This document shows, in pieces, positions 24,295-34,654 of a DNA stretch of 64,000 nt. The position numbers and the translations under genes are program-made. How positions within the stretch are numbered: the stretch's first letter is position 1; the number at the start of each line of letters is the position of its first letter. Under the pieces are notes generated by a model that was not told the origin of the DNA, made no database searches, and saw only the letters and a program-made list of their open reading frames with translations. The stretch lies in NCBI RefSeq assembly GCF_007997135.1, contig NZ_VORU01000001.1:372001-436000 (forward strand), read 5' to 3'. The DNA comes from Aequorivita lipolytica (GTDB taxonomy: Bacteria > Bacteroidota > Bacteroidia > Flavobacteriales > Flavobacteriaceae).

Positions 24295-25182
24295 ATGACA
24301 AAACACAAAGCCGGATTCGTAAATATTATAGGAAACCCAAACGTAGGTAAAAGTACGTTGATGAACGCGTTTGTGGGCGAGCGACTTTCCATAATCACTT
24401 CCAAAGCACAGACCACGCGCCACCGTATTTTGGGGATTGTGAATGGTGATGATTTTCAAGTACTTTTAAGCGATACGCCAGGAATCATAAAACCTGCGTA
24501 TCAGTTGCAGGAAAGTATGATGAATTTTGTAAAATCTGCTTTTGAAGATGCCGATATTCTATTGTATTTGGTTGAATTGGGTGAAAAGGAATTGAAGGAT
24601 GAAGCGTTTTTCAACAAAATAACCAATTCCAAAATTCCAGTCTTACTTCTTATAAATAAAATTGACACAGGCAATGAAGGGCTGCTTTCTGAAGCACTAC
24701 AACTGTGGCAGGAAAAAGTTCCGAATGCTGAAATTTTTGCAATTTCCGCACTTAAAAATTTTGGTGTGCCCGAAGTTTTCAATCGAATTATAGAATTGCT
24801 TCCCGAGTCGCCAGCTTTTTATCCAAAAGACCAACTGACCGACAAACCCGAACGGTTTTTTGTGAACGAAGCCATTCGTGAAAAAATCTTGATCCACTAC
24901 AAAAAGGAAATTCCCTATTCCGTTGAAATAGATACCGAGGAATTTTTTGAAGATGAAACCATTATCCGCATTCGCAGTGTAATTATGGTGGAGCGCGAAA
25001 CGCAAAAAGGAATTATTATCGGCCACAAAGGTTCGGCACTAAAAAGGGTGGGGACTGAGGCTCGAAAGGATTTGGAAAAATTCTTTGGAAAACAAATTCA
25101 TTTAGAACTTTACGTAAAGGTCAATAAAAACTGGCGTAGCGACGAAAGACAGCTACGTAGGTTTGGATATAACAACAAATAA
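24295..25182 (+). CDS. era: GTPase Era
   Basis: 295 residues. G1 is GNPNVGKST (about 12-20), G3 DTPG near 63 and G4 NKID near 122. The C-terminal KH domain has GIIIGHKGSALKRVGTEA. Era binds the 3-prime end of 16S rRNA and acts in small-subunit assembly. The next gene begins two bases after the stop and is probably co-transcribed. Confidence 0.97.
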   Translation: MTKHKAGFVNIIGNPNVGKSTLMNAFVGERLSIITSKAQTTRHRILGIVNGDDFQVLLSDTPGIIKPAYQLQESMMNFVKSAFEDADILLYLVELGEKELKDEAFFNKITNSKIPVLLLINKIDTGNEGLLSEALQLWQEKVPNAEIFAISALKNFGVPEVFNRIIELLPESPAFYPKDQLTDKPERFFVNEAIREKILIHYKKEIPYSVEIDTEEFFEDETIIRIRSVIMVERETQKGIIIGHKGSALKRVGTEARKDLEKFFGKQIHLELYVKVNKNWRSDERQLRRFGYNNK

Positions 25183-25183
25183 A

Positions 25184-25981
25184 ATGATTTATTTTATATT
25201 ATTTGTACTGCTTGTAGCCTTCGCTGTATATGCTTACATTCAAAATAAAAAACGTCCAGTAGAAAATTTCCCAGAAGCATGGAAAAGTATTTTATCTGAA
25301 AAAGTATATTATTATCAAGAGCTTTCTGAAACTGAAAAAGACAGATTTCGTAAACGGATGATGGTTTTTTTGAGCGAGGTTTACATTGATACGGTTAATA
25401 CGAAGTTGGAAACATTAGACAAGATTCTTATTGCGGCAAGTGCAGTTATTCCAGTTTTTGGTTTTCCAGAGTGGCATTATAATAATCTTAGTGGGATTAT
25501 TCTATATCCAAATGATTTTAACGACGATTTAGAATTTGATCAAAGTGGTGATGCCAAAATAATCAGTGGTTTGGTAGGTTCTGGTAGATTTGAAAAACAA
25601 ATGATTCTTTCTCGTAAGGCATTATATTACGGTTTTGAAAACGATACCGATAAAGCAAATACAGGAGTCCATGAATTTGTGCATTTAATAGATAAAATGG
25701 ACGGTGTGACAGACGGAGTGCCTGAAAGATTATTGCAACGGCAATACATAGCACCTTGGCTAAAGTTGATTCACCAGGAGATGGAAGCTATAAATAATAA
25801 TAAGTCTGACATTCGAAAATACGGCGGAACCAATCAAGTAGAATTTTTGGCTGTTGCTTCAGAATATTTCTTTGAACGCCCAGATTTATTTGAAAAAAAA
25901 CATCCAGACTTATACCAAATGCTTTCTAAATGCTTTCAGCAAAATTCTGTTGATAGTAAGACTAAAAATGCTGATGTGTAA
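25184..25981 (+). CDS. Zinc-dependent peptidase, MtfA/M90 family
   Basis: 265 residues with an N-terminal membrane segment (MIYFILFVLLVAFAVYAYI) and the M90 metallopeptidase motif HEFVH in GVHEFVHLIDKMDG near residue 170. EFLAVASEYFFERP downstream carries the glutamate that completes the zinc site in MtfA. Members are cytosolic or membrane-tethered peptidases; the substrate here is unknown. ATG 25184 was taken rather than an in-frame start inside era because it begins directly with the membrane segment. Confidence 0.85.
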   Translation: MIYFILFVLLVAFAVYAYIQNKKRPVENFPEAWKSILSEKVYYYQELSETEKDRFRKRMMVFLSEVYIDTVNTKLETLDKILIAASAVIPVFGFPEWHYNNLSGIILYPNDFNDDLEFDQSGDAKIISGLVGSGRFEKQMILSRKALYYGFENDTDKANTGVHEFVHLIDKMDGVTDGVPERLLQRQYIAPWLKLIHQEMEAINNNKSDIRKYGGTNQVEFLAVASEYFFERPDLFEKKHPDLYQMLSKCFQQNSVDSKTKNADV

Positions 25982-26008
25982 TTTATTGTTTGTGAAACTT
26001 GAAATTTT

Positions 26009-26497
26009 TCAGCCTAAAGTTTCTAGCATAAAATCATAAAGCTCCCGCATTCCAGGCTTGCCTTTTTTCTTTCCTATCCTTCCTGCTACATAAAGTAAAA
26101 CCCAAGCTATTATTAAGAATACAGCTAATCCTATTTGTAAATCTATTGGGTTTCCCAAGTTATAATTGGAGTACAACCAAGTTAAATCTACCATAAAAAG
26201 AATTCCCACGGCAACGTGAAGAAATATAAATAGCGTCCAAACGGTTGGGTTCGGCCCAAAAAAACCGTGAAGCGAACAATGATTTTCTGAAGTTTCAGAA
26301 ATTTCCAAATGCAACTGTGGCGACCAAAAATGCTGCTGGTTATTCGGAAGCTTTATAAAAACGTGGTCGTCCACGCAGGAAACAACAAATTTGTCTTGTG
26401 ATTTTTTTGCTTCTGAAAATTTCATAATCAGTTGTGAACAAGGCTGTTCAAGTTCCATTTGGAAACGTGGGCGCAATACTATTTCATTTGAAAGCAT
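26009..26497 (-). CDS. Conserved membrane protein of unknown function
   Basis: 162 residues. The first half is soluble (residues 1-75, with FWSPQLHLEISE). Two hydrophobic segments follow: TVWTLFIFLHVAVGILFMVDL and QIGLAVFLIIAWVLLYVAG. The C-terminus is basic, then MRELYDFML. I do not recognise a named family. Lying between the M90 peptidase and der it is convergent with the former and divergent from the latter, so it is its own transcription unit. Confidence 0.7.
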   Translation of the reverse strand: MLSNEIVLRPRFQMELEQPCSQLIMKFSEAKKSQDKFVVSCVDDHVFIKLPNNQQHFWSPQLHLEISETSENHCSLHGFFGPNPTVWTLFIFLHVAVGILFMVDLTWLYSNYNLGNPIDLQIGLAVFLIIAWVLLYVAGRIGKKKGKPGMRELYDFMLETLG

Positions 26498-26554
26498 TTT
26501 TTACCTTTTATTTTTAAAGCGGTTAAAATAATATTTTTTCTGCCAACTAAAAGC

Positions 26555-26562
26555 TATTTTTG
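26555..26562 (+). promoter_or_regulatory. der promoter, -7 box
   Basis: TATTTTTG fits TAnnTTTG and lies 19 bases before ATG 26581. It shows that the alternative upstream TTG at 26560 cannot be the start. Confidence 0.55.
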
Positions 26563-26580
26563 CACCCTAAAATTAAGATT

Positions 26581-27885
26581 ATGAGTATTGTTGCCGTTGT
26601 AGGAAGACCAAACGTAGGGAAATCTACTTTTTTCAATAGATTAATTCAGCGTAGAGAAGCTATTGTGGATGCCACTAGCGGCGTTACTCGTGACCGTCAT
26701 TACGGAAAAAGCGATTGGAATGGAAAAGAATTTTCGTTAATAGATACCGGCGGATATATAAAAGGAAGCGACGATATTTTTGAAGCTGAAATTGATAAAC
26801 AAGTAGAGCTAGCAATAGACGAAGCTGATGCTATAATCTTTATGGTTGACGTGGAAAGTGGCGTTACCGGAATGGATCAAGAAGTTGCAAAACTGCTTCG
26901 TCGTTCAAAGAAACCGATTTTTTTGGCAATCAACAAAGTTGATGCAGCCTCGCGTGTAAACGCTGCTTTGGAGTTTTATTCACTAGGTTTTGAGCATCAA
27001 TATAACCTATCAAGTATTAATGGCAGTGGCACCGGTGAATTGCTTGACGATTTAGTGAAAGCATTACCAGACCGCGAAGAAGAAGATAATAGTGAGCTTC
27101 CACGTTTTGCGGTGGTTGGTCGTCCAAATGCCGGAAAATCTTCTTTCATAAACGCCTTAATAGGCAAGGATAGATATATTGTTACTGACATTGCGGGAAC
27201 GACCCGAGATAGTATAGATACTAAGTACGACCGTTTTGGTTTTGAGTTTAACTTGGTTGATACGGCCGGGATTCGTAAAAAAAGTAAAGTAAAAGAAGAC
27301 TTGGAGTTTTACTCTGTAATGCGAAGCGTTCGCGCCATTGAGCATTGCGATGTAATCATCCTTATTTTTGATGCTACACGTGGTTTTGACGGGCAGGTTG
27401 AAAACATTTTCTGGTTGGCACAGCGCAACAATAAAGGGATTGTGATTCTAGCCAACAAATGGGATTTGGTGGAAGACAAAGAAAGTAGCAGCGTGAAGGA
27501 TTATGAAAAATACATCCGCCAGCAGTGCGAACCTTTTGTAGATGTGCCTATTGTTTTTGTTTCTGTACTTACAAAACAACGTATTTATAAAGCTATTGAA
27601 ACTGCGGTTGAAGTTTACCAAAACAGAAGTAAAAAAGTTAAGACAAGTGAATTGAACGAAGTTATGCTTCCTATAATTCAAGCTTATCCGCCGCCAGCTT
27701 ATAAGGCAAAATATGTGAAAATAAAATTCTGTACACAGCTGCCAACGCCCTATCCAAGTTTTGCATTTTTCTGTAATCTTCCGCAGTATGTAAAAGATCC
27801 GTACAAACGTTTTATTGAGAATAAACTTCGGGAAAACTTCGATTTTTCGGGGGTTCCGATTACGGTTTATTTTAGGAAGAAGTAG
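26581..27885 (+). CDS. der: Double-domain GTPase Der (EngA)
   Basis: 434 residues with two successive G domains: GRPNVGKST and DTGG and NKVD in the first (1-165), GRPNAGKSS and DTAG and NKWD in the second (about 178-350), then a KH-like C-terminal domain. Der is essential for assembly of the large ribosomal subunit. It lies close to era, another ribosome-assembly GTPase. ATG 26581 begins [11 protein letters not shown], the usual family start. Confidence 0.97.
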   Translation: MSIVAVVGRPNVGKSTFFNRLIQRREAIVDATSGVTRDRHYGKSDWNGKEFSLIDTGGYIKGSDDIFEAEIDKQVELAIDEADAIIFMVDVESGVTGMDQEVAKLLRRSKKPIFLAINKVDAASRVNAALEFYSLGFEHQYNLSSINGSGTGELLDDLVKALPDREEEDNSELPRFAVVGRPNAGKSSFINALIGKDRYIVTDIAGTTRDSIDTKYDRFGFEFNLVDTAGIRKKSKVKEDLEFYSVMRSVRAIEHCDVIILIFDATRGFDGQVENIFWLAQRNNKGIVILANKWDLVEDKESSSVKDYEKYIRQQCEPFVDVPIVFVSVLTKQRIYKAIETAVEVYQNRSKKVKTSELNEVMLPIIQAYPPPAYKAKYVKIKFCTQLPTPYPSFAFFCNLPQYVKDPYKRFIENKLRENFDFSGVPITVYFRKK

Positions 27886-27953
27886 GTTTGAGTTAGATTA
27901 ATTTTTTAGGATATTTTTCTTAAACTTTTTGATGCCATTCTAGTTGCTTTGAT

Positions 27954-28463
27954 TTATGGGGTATTGCTATTATCCCATATTTTTATTATTGCGTTAACGC
28001 CCATATCTATTCCTTCATAATATTTATCTTCTTTAAATTTTGGGATCATAACACTGTCAATTATTTGCTTACAGATGGAATCGGTTAAAACTTTTTCTGT
28101 TCCGTAGCCCGTGCTTATGGCAACTTTTCTCAGTGGTTTTGAAAAAACAATTAAAAGACCATTATCAATATCTTTTTGCCCAACGCCCCAATAATTTCCT
28201 AAATCACTAGCATATTTTTGAATGTCATTATAAGGAGAAATAGAGTCTACAGTTACCACTGCTATCTGTCGCGTTGTTTTATCTCCGTATTGAACTAGTT
28301 TGGTGGCAAGGTCTATATTTTCTGAGATTGAAAATATATTAGAGTTATCTACTATCGCTAAAGAATTTGGGTTGTCTTGAAAAATTGTTAAGTATTCTTT
28401 ACCCTGACTTTTACAGGAAAAAATTGATGCAAAAATTACAAAGGATAATAATGATAGTTTCAT
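27954..28463 (-). CDS. TPM-domain lipoprotein
   Basis: About 169 residues from ATG 28463. The lipoprotein signal (MKLSLLSFVIFASIFSC) is followed by a TPM domain: LVQYGDKTTRQIAVVTVDS, NYWGVGQKDIDNGLLIVF and ISTGYGTEKVLTD. TPM domains occur in putative phosphatases and in proteins of photosystem repair; here the domain is likely periplasmic. It is the last of three TPM genes that follow lemA. An in-frame start five codons earlier (28478) would place extra residues before the signal peptide and is less likely. Confidence 0.82.
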   Translation of the reverse strand: MKLSLLSFVIFASIFSCKSQGKEYLTIFQDNPNSLAIVDNSNIFSISENIDLATKLVQYGDKTTRQIAVVTVDSISPYNDIQKYASDLGNYWGVGQKDIDNGLLIVFSKPLRKVAISTGYGTEKVLTDSICKQIIDSVMIPKFKEDKYYEGIDMGVNAIIKIWDNSNTP

Positions 28464-28484
28464 AATTAACATATACATTAAAAT

Positions 28485-29273
28485 TTACCACCCTCCAGAA
28501 GCACCACCACCACCAAAGCCTCCACCTCCGAAACCACCACCAAAGCCGCCACCGCCTCCACCGCCGAAACTTCCGCCACCACCACCGAAACCTCCACTTC
28601 GGCCAAGACTACTTAGCACAATAATATCTAGCAAGCCTCCACGTCCGCCTCCACGGCCTCCGCGGCCGCCTTTACTAATAAGCGCTATAACAATAATGAT
28701 AAAAATAAAGATGATAAAAAACGGAATTTTACCGCCTGTCTTCTTCCCAAAATCGCGATCTTCCTTGAATTCGCCTTTTAATGCTGCAAAAATTGCGTCA
28801 CTTCCTTGATCTAGGCCGTTATAATAATTCCCTTCCTTAAATTGTGGAATCATTATTCGATTTATAATGCGTTCAGACATTAAATCAGTGATTCTATATT
28901 CAATTCCGTAACCTGTGTTTATGTCAACTTTGCGGTCGTCTTTGGCGAGGGTGATTACAATCCCGTTGTCTTCGCCATCTTGGCCAATTCCCCATTTCTG
29001 GCCCCATTCTGCACCAAGAATAGAAATATCTTCCCCGTTTGAGGAACCAATAATAATGCAAACAATTTGTGTGGAAGTAGAATCTGCGTACCGTACCAAT
29101 TTGCTCTCCAATGCAGTTTTCTGTTCTGGTGTTAACAGATTAATATAATCGTACACCGAAGTCTGTTTTTCAGGCTTCGGCGGAATTTCATATTGCGCCG
29201 AAACATTTTGAGAACAAAATGTAATAGCGATTAAAACAAATAGGAATTTATATTTCTGAAGAAAGTTTTTCAT
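28485..29273 (-). CDS. TPM-domain membrane protein with glycine-rich tail
   Basis: 262 residues: signal peptide (about 1-26), TPM domain (about 40-160: YADSTSTQIVCIIIGSSNG, WGIGQDGEDNGIVI, VDINTGYGIEYRITD), a membrane segment (IPFFIIFIFIIIVIALI) and a Gly-rich tail with long GG runs and Phe that ends in GASGGW. This is the YgcG-like arrangement, usually found with LemA. The glycine tail is low-complexity DNA and not a repeat array. Confidence 0.88.
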   Translation of the reverse strand: MKNFLQKYKFLFVLIAITFCSQNVSAQYEIPPKPEKQTSVYDYINLLTPEQKTALESKLVRYADSTSTQIVCIIIGSSNGEDISILGAEWGQKWGIGQDGEDNGIVITLAKDDRKVDINTGYGIEYRITDLMSERIINRIMIPQFKEGNYYNGLDQGSDAIFAALKGEFKEDRDFGKKTGGKIPFFIIFIFIIIVIALISKGGRGGRGGGRGGLLDIIVLSSLGRSGGFGGGGGSFGGGGGGGFGGGFGGGGFGGGGASGGW

Positions 29274-29337
29274 TGAATTTGTTTACTGCCAACTTTTTTG
29301 GTTGCTGAGCGGAGCCGAAGCACTGAATACTTTAAAA

Positions 29338-29799
29338 TCAACCTACCGAAATATCGTTCGGCAATTCATTTTTATCGTCTTTTTTAAAAGGGAAATGCTT
29401 TTTAAGCTGTTCGCCTGCTTTTAAAATACCTTCTACCAAGCCTTGTTTCATCTCTCCATTTTTAAAATGGTTTATAATAATATCTTTGGTACTTTCCCAA
29501 AAATTTTGGCCAACAATATCATTAATGCCTTTATCACCCATAATTACTAGTGTACGGTCAGTTACGGCTACATATATTAGCACGCCGTTGCGTTCTGCTG
29601 TGTTTTCCATATTAAGCATATCAAACACTTCCGCTGCACGGTCAAAGGCGTCAATGTGTTCGTTTGGTTCTTCGGCGGAAATGGAACGTGGTTCTATATG
29701 CACTCGTATTTCACCAGAGGTGTTTTTTTCGGATATGCGTATGGCTTCAATTATTGCGGCTTCTTCTTCCGAAGTAAGAAAATCTTCAACTTTAGACAT
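29338..29799 (-). CDS. TPM-domain protein, soluble form
   Basis: 153 residues without signal peptide. The TPM domain runs from about 10 to 130: IRISEKNTSGEIRVHIEP, RNGVLIYVAVTDRTLVIMGDKGIN and VGQNFW. It is between lemA (upstream, 76 bases) and the Gly-rich TPM protein. The DNA between this gene and 28485-29273 holds a short GCGGAGCCGAAGCACTGA word. Family function is uncertain; partnership with LemA is inferred from recurring gene neighbourhood. Confidence 0.85.
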   Translation of the reverse strand: MSKVEDFLTSEEEAAIIEAIRISEKNTSGEIRVHIEPRSISAEEPNEHIDAFDRAAEVFDMLNMENTAERNGVLIYVAVTDRTLVIMGDKGINDIVGQNFWESTKDIIINHFKNGEMKQGLVEGILKAGEQLKKHFPFKKDDKNELPNDISVG

Positions 29800-29875
29800 C
29801 TATTATTTCTTTAAATTCCAAAATACTTTCAGCTGTATAAACTGACTACTGCGACTGAGCACTGAACACTGACAC

Positions 29876-30478
29876 CTATTCTTTTCCGAAGTCGAAATCT
29901 ACTTTTGGAGCATTTTCACTACCGGCATCTGCTTCAAAATAAGCTTTTTCGTGGAAGCCTAAAAGTCCAGCAAACATTTTTGTAGGGAATTGATTGATTT
30001 CAGTATTGAACATACGCGCCTCTTCGTTGAATCTGTTTCGTTCTACATTGATGCGGTTTTCGGTGCGTTCCAGTTCGTTTATCAATTCCTTGAAATTTTC
30101 GTTCGCTTTTAAATCTGGGTATCTTTCAAAAACAGCCAATAAGCGCGAAAGGGCAGAAGTAACACCAGCCTGTGCTTGTTGAAATTGCGCCAACTGTTCA
30201 GGGGTAATGTTTGAAGGATCAATGTTTATGGATGTAGCTTTGCTTCGTGCTTCGGTAACGGCTATCAAGGTTTCCTGCTCAAATTCGGCATAGCCTTTTG
30301 CTGTGCTTACAATATTTGGAATCAGGTCTGCCCGGCGTTGGTAGGAGCTTTCCACATTAGCCCACTGTGCCGCGGCTTTCTCGTCCAAAACTACCAATTT
30401 GTTGTTGACACTCGCCAAATAGCCTCCAATAATTAAAATTAGGCCGAGAATAATAATAATGGGTAACCATTTTTTCAT
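29876..30478 (-). CDS. lemA: LemA family protein
   Basis: A 200-residue protein with an N-terminal membrane segment (LPIIIILGLILIIGGYLASV) and the all-helical LemA domain: QWANVESSYQRRADLIPN near 40-58, then VTEARSKA, RLLAVFERYPDLKAN, ERTENRINVERNRFNEEARMFN split across helices. LemA and TPM-domain proteins recur together across bacteria, and this cluster has one LemA with three TPM genes. The order lemA then TPM is transcribed on the minus strand. Confidence 0.93.
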   Translation of the reverse strand: MKKWLPIIIILGLILIIGGYLASVNNKLVVLDEKAAAQWANVESSYQRRADLIPNIVSTAKGYAEFEQETLIAVTEARSKATSINIDPSNITPEQLAQFQQAQAGVTSALSRLLAVFERYPDLKANENFKELINELERTENRINVERNRFNEEARMFNTEINQFPTKMFAGLLGFHEKAYFEADAGSENAPKVDFDFGKE

Positions 30479-30492
30479 GATGCGATTGGATT

Positions 30493-30822
30493 TTAGAGTT
30501 GTTCTTTAATTTTTAAAAGTTCTGCTTTTACCGATTCCAATTTTCTGATAATCTCAAATTGGTCCAGTGTTTTTTGTTTGTTTTCCCTTAAATGAATTTT
30601 AGCGCCTTCCAGCGTAAACCCGCGTTCTTTCACCAAGTGATAGATAAGCTCAAGATTTGTGATGTCCTGTGGTGTAAACTTGCGGTTGCCTTTGGCATTT
30701 TTTTTCGGTTTCAATGCATCAAATTCCTTTTCCCAAAAACGAATCAACGAAGTATTAACGCTGAAAGCTTCGGCTACTTCGCCAATGCCGTAATATAATT
30801 TTTCTGGAAGGTCTATGTGCAT
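30493..30822 (-). CDS. MerR-family transcriptional regulator
   Basis: 109 residues with an N-terminal MerR helix-turn-helix (about 10-75): YYGIGEVAEAFSVNTSLIRFWEKEF and NRKFTPQDITNLELIYHLVKERGFTLEGAK in two parts. A C-terminal coiled helix follows. No metal-binding cysteines are present, so it is not of the metal-sensing type. This short form next to an M23 peptidase is common in Flavobacteriaceae. It lies 14 bases upstream of lemA on the minus strand. Confidence 0.88.
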   Translation of the reverse strand: MHIDLPEKLYYGIGEVAEAFSVNTSLIRFWEKEFDALKPKKNAKGNRKFTPQDITNLELIYHLVKERGFTLEGAKIHLRENKQKTLDQFEIIRKLESVKAELLKIKEQL

Positions 30823-30837
30823 TTTTTTCTAATTATG

Positions 30838-30865
30838 AATTTTGAATTCAGAATTCTGAATTAAT
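30838..30865 (-). repeat. GAATTCAGAATTC hairpin between M23 peptidase and MerR genes
   Basis: TTGAATTCAGAATTCTGAATTA is largely self-complementary and touches the stop codon of the M23 gene at 30861. It uses the same word found inside E1-alpha at 13456-13485. Confidence 0.55.
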
Positions 30866-31838
30866 CAAGGGATTGATTTTCTTCTTGCGATTTTCTCAGT
30901 ATCTCTGAAAATTCTTCTGAAGTTAAACTTCCATAGTAAAAGTTTATAGGGTTAATGCGTTCGCCGTCTTTAAAAACTTCATAATGGCAGTGGGGTGCTT
31001 CACTTCTTCCGGTACTTCCCACGAAACCTATAATGTCTCCGCGCTGCACTTTTTGTCCTGCGCGAACATTGTATTTGTACAAATGTCCATACAAACTTTC
31101 ATAGCCATAGCCGTGGTCTATTACAACGTGGTTTCCGTAACCTGTGGCGGTATTGTCGGCACGTGTAATCTTCCCGTCACCCGTTGCATAAACAGGCGTT
31201 CCTCGTGGAGCAGTAAAATCCATCCCGTAATGAAACTTTCGCGCTTTGGTAAAAGGATCTGTTCTGTACCCAAAACCTGAAGCCATTCGTGTAAGATCTT
31301 CGTTTTTTACCGGCTGTATTGCAGGAATTGCAGCCAAGAGTTTTTCTTTTTCTTCTGCAAGCTTTGCTATTTCGTCTAACGATTTTGATTGCACCACAAT
31401 CTGCTTCGTCAAAATATCCAGATTACGGCTTGTGTTCACAATCAATTTTGAATTGTTAAAACCTTCCAAGTCCTTATAACGGTTTATACCTCCAAAACCT
31501 GCTTTTCTTTGTTCTTCAGGAATGGGATTGGTTTCAAAGTACACGCGGTACAAGTTATTATCGCGATCTTCTACTTCAGCAAGCACGGCTTGTGCTTGAT
31601 TCATTTTTTTATTCAAAAGTTCAAACTGCAGTTCCATATTATTTAGCTCGCGCTGCAGCGCCAACTCCTTCGGTGTCTGCACTGAGGGAAGATTTATGTA
31701 CACCAAAAGCAGCAAAAAACCACTCAGAAACATACCCAGAAGGCTAAGGGCGAAAATCTTTAGTTTTCTTCCTTTTCTCTTTTCTATTTTTCTGTACGAA
31801 AGCGTTTCGCTATCGTAGTAATATTTAACCTTAGACAT
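30861..31838 (-). CDS. M23-family peptidase (LytM type), membrane-anchored
   Basis: 325 residues: a cytoplasmic basic N-terminus, one membrane segment (IFALSLLGMFLSGFLLLLVYI), a coiled-coil periplasmic region (about 55-175) and an M23 domain (about 185-300). The zinc and catalytic residues are visible in KFHYGMDFTAPRGTPVYA, HVVIDHGYG and HCHYEVF. It cleaves or regulates cleavage of peptidoglycan during growth or division. It is divergent from alaS. Confidence 0.92.
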   Translation of the reverse strand: MSKVKYYYDSETLSYRKIEKRKGRKLKIFALSLLGMFLSGFLLLLVYINLPSVQTPKELALQRELNNMELQFELLNKKMNQAQAVLAEVEDRDNNLYRVYFETNPIPEEQRKAGFGGINRYKDLEGFNNSKLIVNTSRNLDILTKQIVVQSKSLDEIAKLAEEKEKLLAAIPAIQPVKNEDLTRMASGFGYRTDPFTKARKFHYGMDFTAPRGTPVYATGDGKITRADNTATGYGNHVVIDHGYGYESLYGHLYKYNVRAGQKVQRGDIIGFVGSTGRSEAPHCHYEVFKDGERINPINFYYGSLTSEEFSEILRKSQEENQSLD

Positions 31839-31853
31839 GCGTTAAAAAATTGC

Positions 31854-31861
31854 TATTTTTG
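31854..31861 (+). promoter_or_regulatory. alaS promoter, -7 box
   Basis: TATTTTTG fits TAnnTTTG and lies 99 bases before the alaS ATG, leaving a leader of about 90 bases in which only a weak GCGC stem was seen. Confidence 0.45.
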
Positions 31862-31960
31862 CGCCTTGCTTGTCAGCGCGAAGTAAAGGTAACGTTTTTA
31901 CAAATATAGAAATTGTTTGCCAGTGCGCCCAACCATTAATTTAGTATAATTTTATAACAA

Positions 31961-34573
31961 ATGAACTCGAAGGAAACCCGTTCCCAATTTTTAGAATTTT
32001 TCAAATCGAAACAACACCTTATTGTTTCATCAGCGCCGATGGTTGTTAAGAACGACCCAACGCTAATGTTTACCAATAGTGGAATGGCTCCGTTTAAGGA
32101 ATATTTCTTAGGAAATGGAAAGCCCAAAAGCAACCGAATTGCCGATACCCAAAAATGTCTTCGCGTTAGCGGAAAACACAACGATCTTGAAGAAGTGGGG
32201 ATGGATACGTATCATCACACAATGTTCGAAATGCTCGGAAACTGGAGTTTTGGAGATTATTTCAAAAAAGAAGCTATTGAGTGGGCTTGGGAACTTTTGA
32301 CTGAAGTTTATAAAATTGACAAAGAGATTCTGTACGTAACCATTTTTGAAGGTGACGAAAGTGAGGGTTTGGAACGCGATACCGAAGCATACAATCTTTG
32401 GAAACAATTTGTTCCCGAAAACCGAATTTTAAACGGAAACAAAAAGGATAACTTTTGGGAAATGGGTGATCAAGGTCCCTGCGGACCGTGTAGTGAAATT
32501 CACGTTGATATTCGTTCGGCGGAAGAAAAAGCGAAAACTCCAGGGAAAGATTTGGTGAACAACGACCATCCGCAAGTGGTTGAAATCTGGAATCTGGTTT
32601 TTATGCAATTCAACCGAAAAGCCAGTGGCAGCCTCGAAAAGTTACCTGCCCAACACGTTGATACGGGAATGGGTTTTGAGCGTTTGTGCATGGTTTTGCA
32701 AAACAAACAAAGCAATTACGACACCGATGTTTTCACTCCTTTGATTCGCGAAATCGGCGCAATTACAAATACGAATTACGGAAAAGACGAGAGAAAAGAC
32801 ATCGCAATCCGGGTGATTGCAGACCACGTTCGTGCCGTTGCATTCTCTATTGCAGATGGCCAACTTCCAAGTAATACCGGTGCGGGATATGTGATACGAA
32901 GAATTTTAAGAAGAGCAATCCGCTATGGGTTTACGTTTTTGGACAAAAAGGAACCTTTCATTTATAAATTGATTGAAACGCTAAGCGCACAAATGGGCGA
33001 TGCTTTTCCAGAACTTATTACTGAAAAGAATTTAATAACAAACGTTATTCGCGAAGAAGAAAATTCTTTTTTACGCACGCTGGACCAAGGTTTGGTTTTA
33101 CTTGAAAATGTGATTGAAACTGCAGATTCTAAAGAAATTTCTGGAAAAAAAGCGTTTGAACTTTACGACACTTTCGGTTTCCCGATAGATTTGACTGCTC
33201 TGATTTTGCGCGAACGTGGTTATTCTTTAAACGAAAAAGAATTCGATACCGAACTGCAGCAACAAAAAGACCGTTCCCGCGCCGCAACAAAAGTAGAAAC
33301 TGGCGACTGGGTTGTTTTGGAAAAAGACGATGTGGAAGAATTTGTGGGTTACGATACACTGGAAACCCAAGTAAAAATTACCCGTTACCGAAAAGTAGAA
33401 AGCAAAAAAGATGGTGAAATGTACCAATTGGTTTTCAATCTCACACCTTTTTACCCCGAAGGCGGCGGACAGGTTGGCGATAAAGGCTATTTGGAAGCTG
33501 TGGATGGTGGTGTAACCTATATTGTTGATACCAAAAAGGAGAACAATTTAATTATCCACTTTACAAAAACGCTTCCTCGAAATCCCGAAACTACGTTCAA
33601 AGCTGTAGTTGATGAAAAACAACGAAGCCGAACTTCTTCAAATCATACAGCTACGCATTTGCTACACCAAGGTTTGCGAAATATTCTGGGCGAACACGTT
33701 GCGCAAAAAGGAAGTATGGTTCATAGCCGCAATTTGCGATTTGATTTTTCCCACTTCGCTAAAGTCAGCGATGAGGAATTGAAACAAGTTGAAGATTTTG
33801 TAAACGCAAGAATCCGTGAAGGCATTGCTTTGGAAGAAAGAAGAAATATTCCATACCAACAAGCTCTTGACGAAGGTGCAATTGCACTTTTCGGTGAAAA
33901 ATATGGCGATGCCGTTCGTGCGATTAAATTTGGGAAATCGATGGAACTATGCGGCGGAACGCACGTGCCAAATACGAATGATATTTGGCATTTTATCATT
34001 ACTTCTGAAGGTGCGGTTGCTTCGGGAATTAGAAGAATTGAAGCTATAACGGGCGATTCTGCAAAGCAATATTTTATTGACAGAAGTAACTCTTTTGCAT
34101 CACTTCAAAAAACATTGAACAACGCGCAGGATCCTGTAAAAGCTGTTGAAAGTTTACAGGAAGAAAATAATATGTTGCAGAAACAAATTCAGCAATTATT
34201 GAAAGATAAAGCCAAGAATTTAAAAGGTGAATTGAAAGCTGAAATAGAAGAAATAAACGGTGTAAATTTCTTAGCAAAAAAGATAGATCTTGACGCCGGC
34301 GGAATGAAAGATTTAGCCTTTGAACTTGGCGGCGAAACTGAAAATCTATTTTTGGTTTTTGGAGCTGAGCACGATGGCAAAGCTTTGCTGGCCTGCTATA
34401 TTTCAAAAGAATTAGCAACCGACAGAAACCTAGATGCCGGAAAAATTATTCGTGAACTTGGAAAATACATTCAAGGCGGCGGCGGCGGACAAGCATTCTT
34501 TGCAACTGCGGGAGGGAAGAATCCTGCTGGAATAGATGAGGCTCTATCTATGGCAAAGCAATACGTTAAATAG
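31961..34573 (+). CDS. alaS: Alanyl-tRNA synthetase
   Basis: 870 residues with the class II aminoacylation domain ([11 protein letters not shown], then [21 protein letters not shown] in the first 90 residues), the tRNA-binding middle region, and the editing domain whose zinc site is HTATHLLH and CGGTH (near 650). The oligomerising DHHA1 domain ends the protein. The stop codon is followed after one base by inverted-repeat element E. Confidence 0.98.
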   Translation: MNSKETRSQFLEFFKSKQHLIVSSAPMVVKNDPTLMFTNSGMAPFKEYFLGNGKPKSNRIADTQKCLRVSGKHNDLEEVGMDTYHHTMFEMLGNWSFGDYFKKEAIEWAWELLTEVYKIDKEILYVTIFEGDESEGLERDTEAYNLWKQFVPENRILNGNKKDNFWEMGDQGPCGPCSEIHVDIRSAEEKAKTPGKDLVNNDHPQVVEIWNLVFMQFNRKASGSLEKLPAQHVDTGMGFERLCMVLQNKQSNYDTDVFTPLIREIGAITNTNYGKDERKDIAIRVIADHVRAVAFSIADGQLPSNTGAGYVIRRILRRAIRYGFTFLDKKEPFIYKLIETLSAQMGDAFPELITEKNLITNVIREEENSFLRTLDQGLVLLENVIETADSKEISGKKAFELYDTFGFPIDLTALILRERGYSLNEKEFDTELQQQKDRSRAATKVETGDWVVLEKDDVEEFVGYDTLETQVKITRYRKVESKKDGEMYQLVFNLTPFYPEGGGQVGDKGYLEAVDGGVTYIVDTKKENNLIIHFTKTLPRNPETTFKAVVDEKQRSRTSSNHTATHLLHQGLRNILGEHVAQKGSMVHSRNLRFDFSHFAKVSDEELKQVEDFVNARIREGIALEERRNIPYQQALDEGAIALFGEKYGDAVRAIKFGKSMELCGGTHVPNTNDIWHFIITSEGAVASGIRRIEAITGDSAKQYFIDRSNSFASLQKTLNNAQDPVKAVESLQEENNMLQKQIQQLLKDKAKNLKGELKAEIEEINGVNFLAKKIDLDAGGMKDLAFELGGETENLFLVFGAEHDGKALLACYISKELATDRNLDAGKIIRELGKYIQGGGGGQAFFATAGGKNPAGIDEALSMAKQYVK

Positions 34574-34574
34574 G

Positions 34575-34599
34575 CTCGCAAAGGCGCAAAGACGCTAAG
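34575..34599 (+). repeat. Left arm of inverted-repeat element E
   Basis: These 25 bases are the exact reverse complement of 34802-34826. The arm begins one base after the alaS stop and is followed by its own partial mirror (to 34630), so it can also fold alone. The arms enclose a deleted GxxExxY gene. Confidence 0.9.
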
Positions 34600-34654
34600 A
34601 AAAAACTTTGCGACTTCGCGTCTTTGCGAGAGAAAAAACTGTATTTTAAAAATC

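Noticed and set aside
28490-28680. Glycine-codon repeats at the end of a TPM gene as a DNA repeat array
   Set aside because: They encode a Gly-rich tail typical of this family, and the DNA period is irregular.
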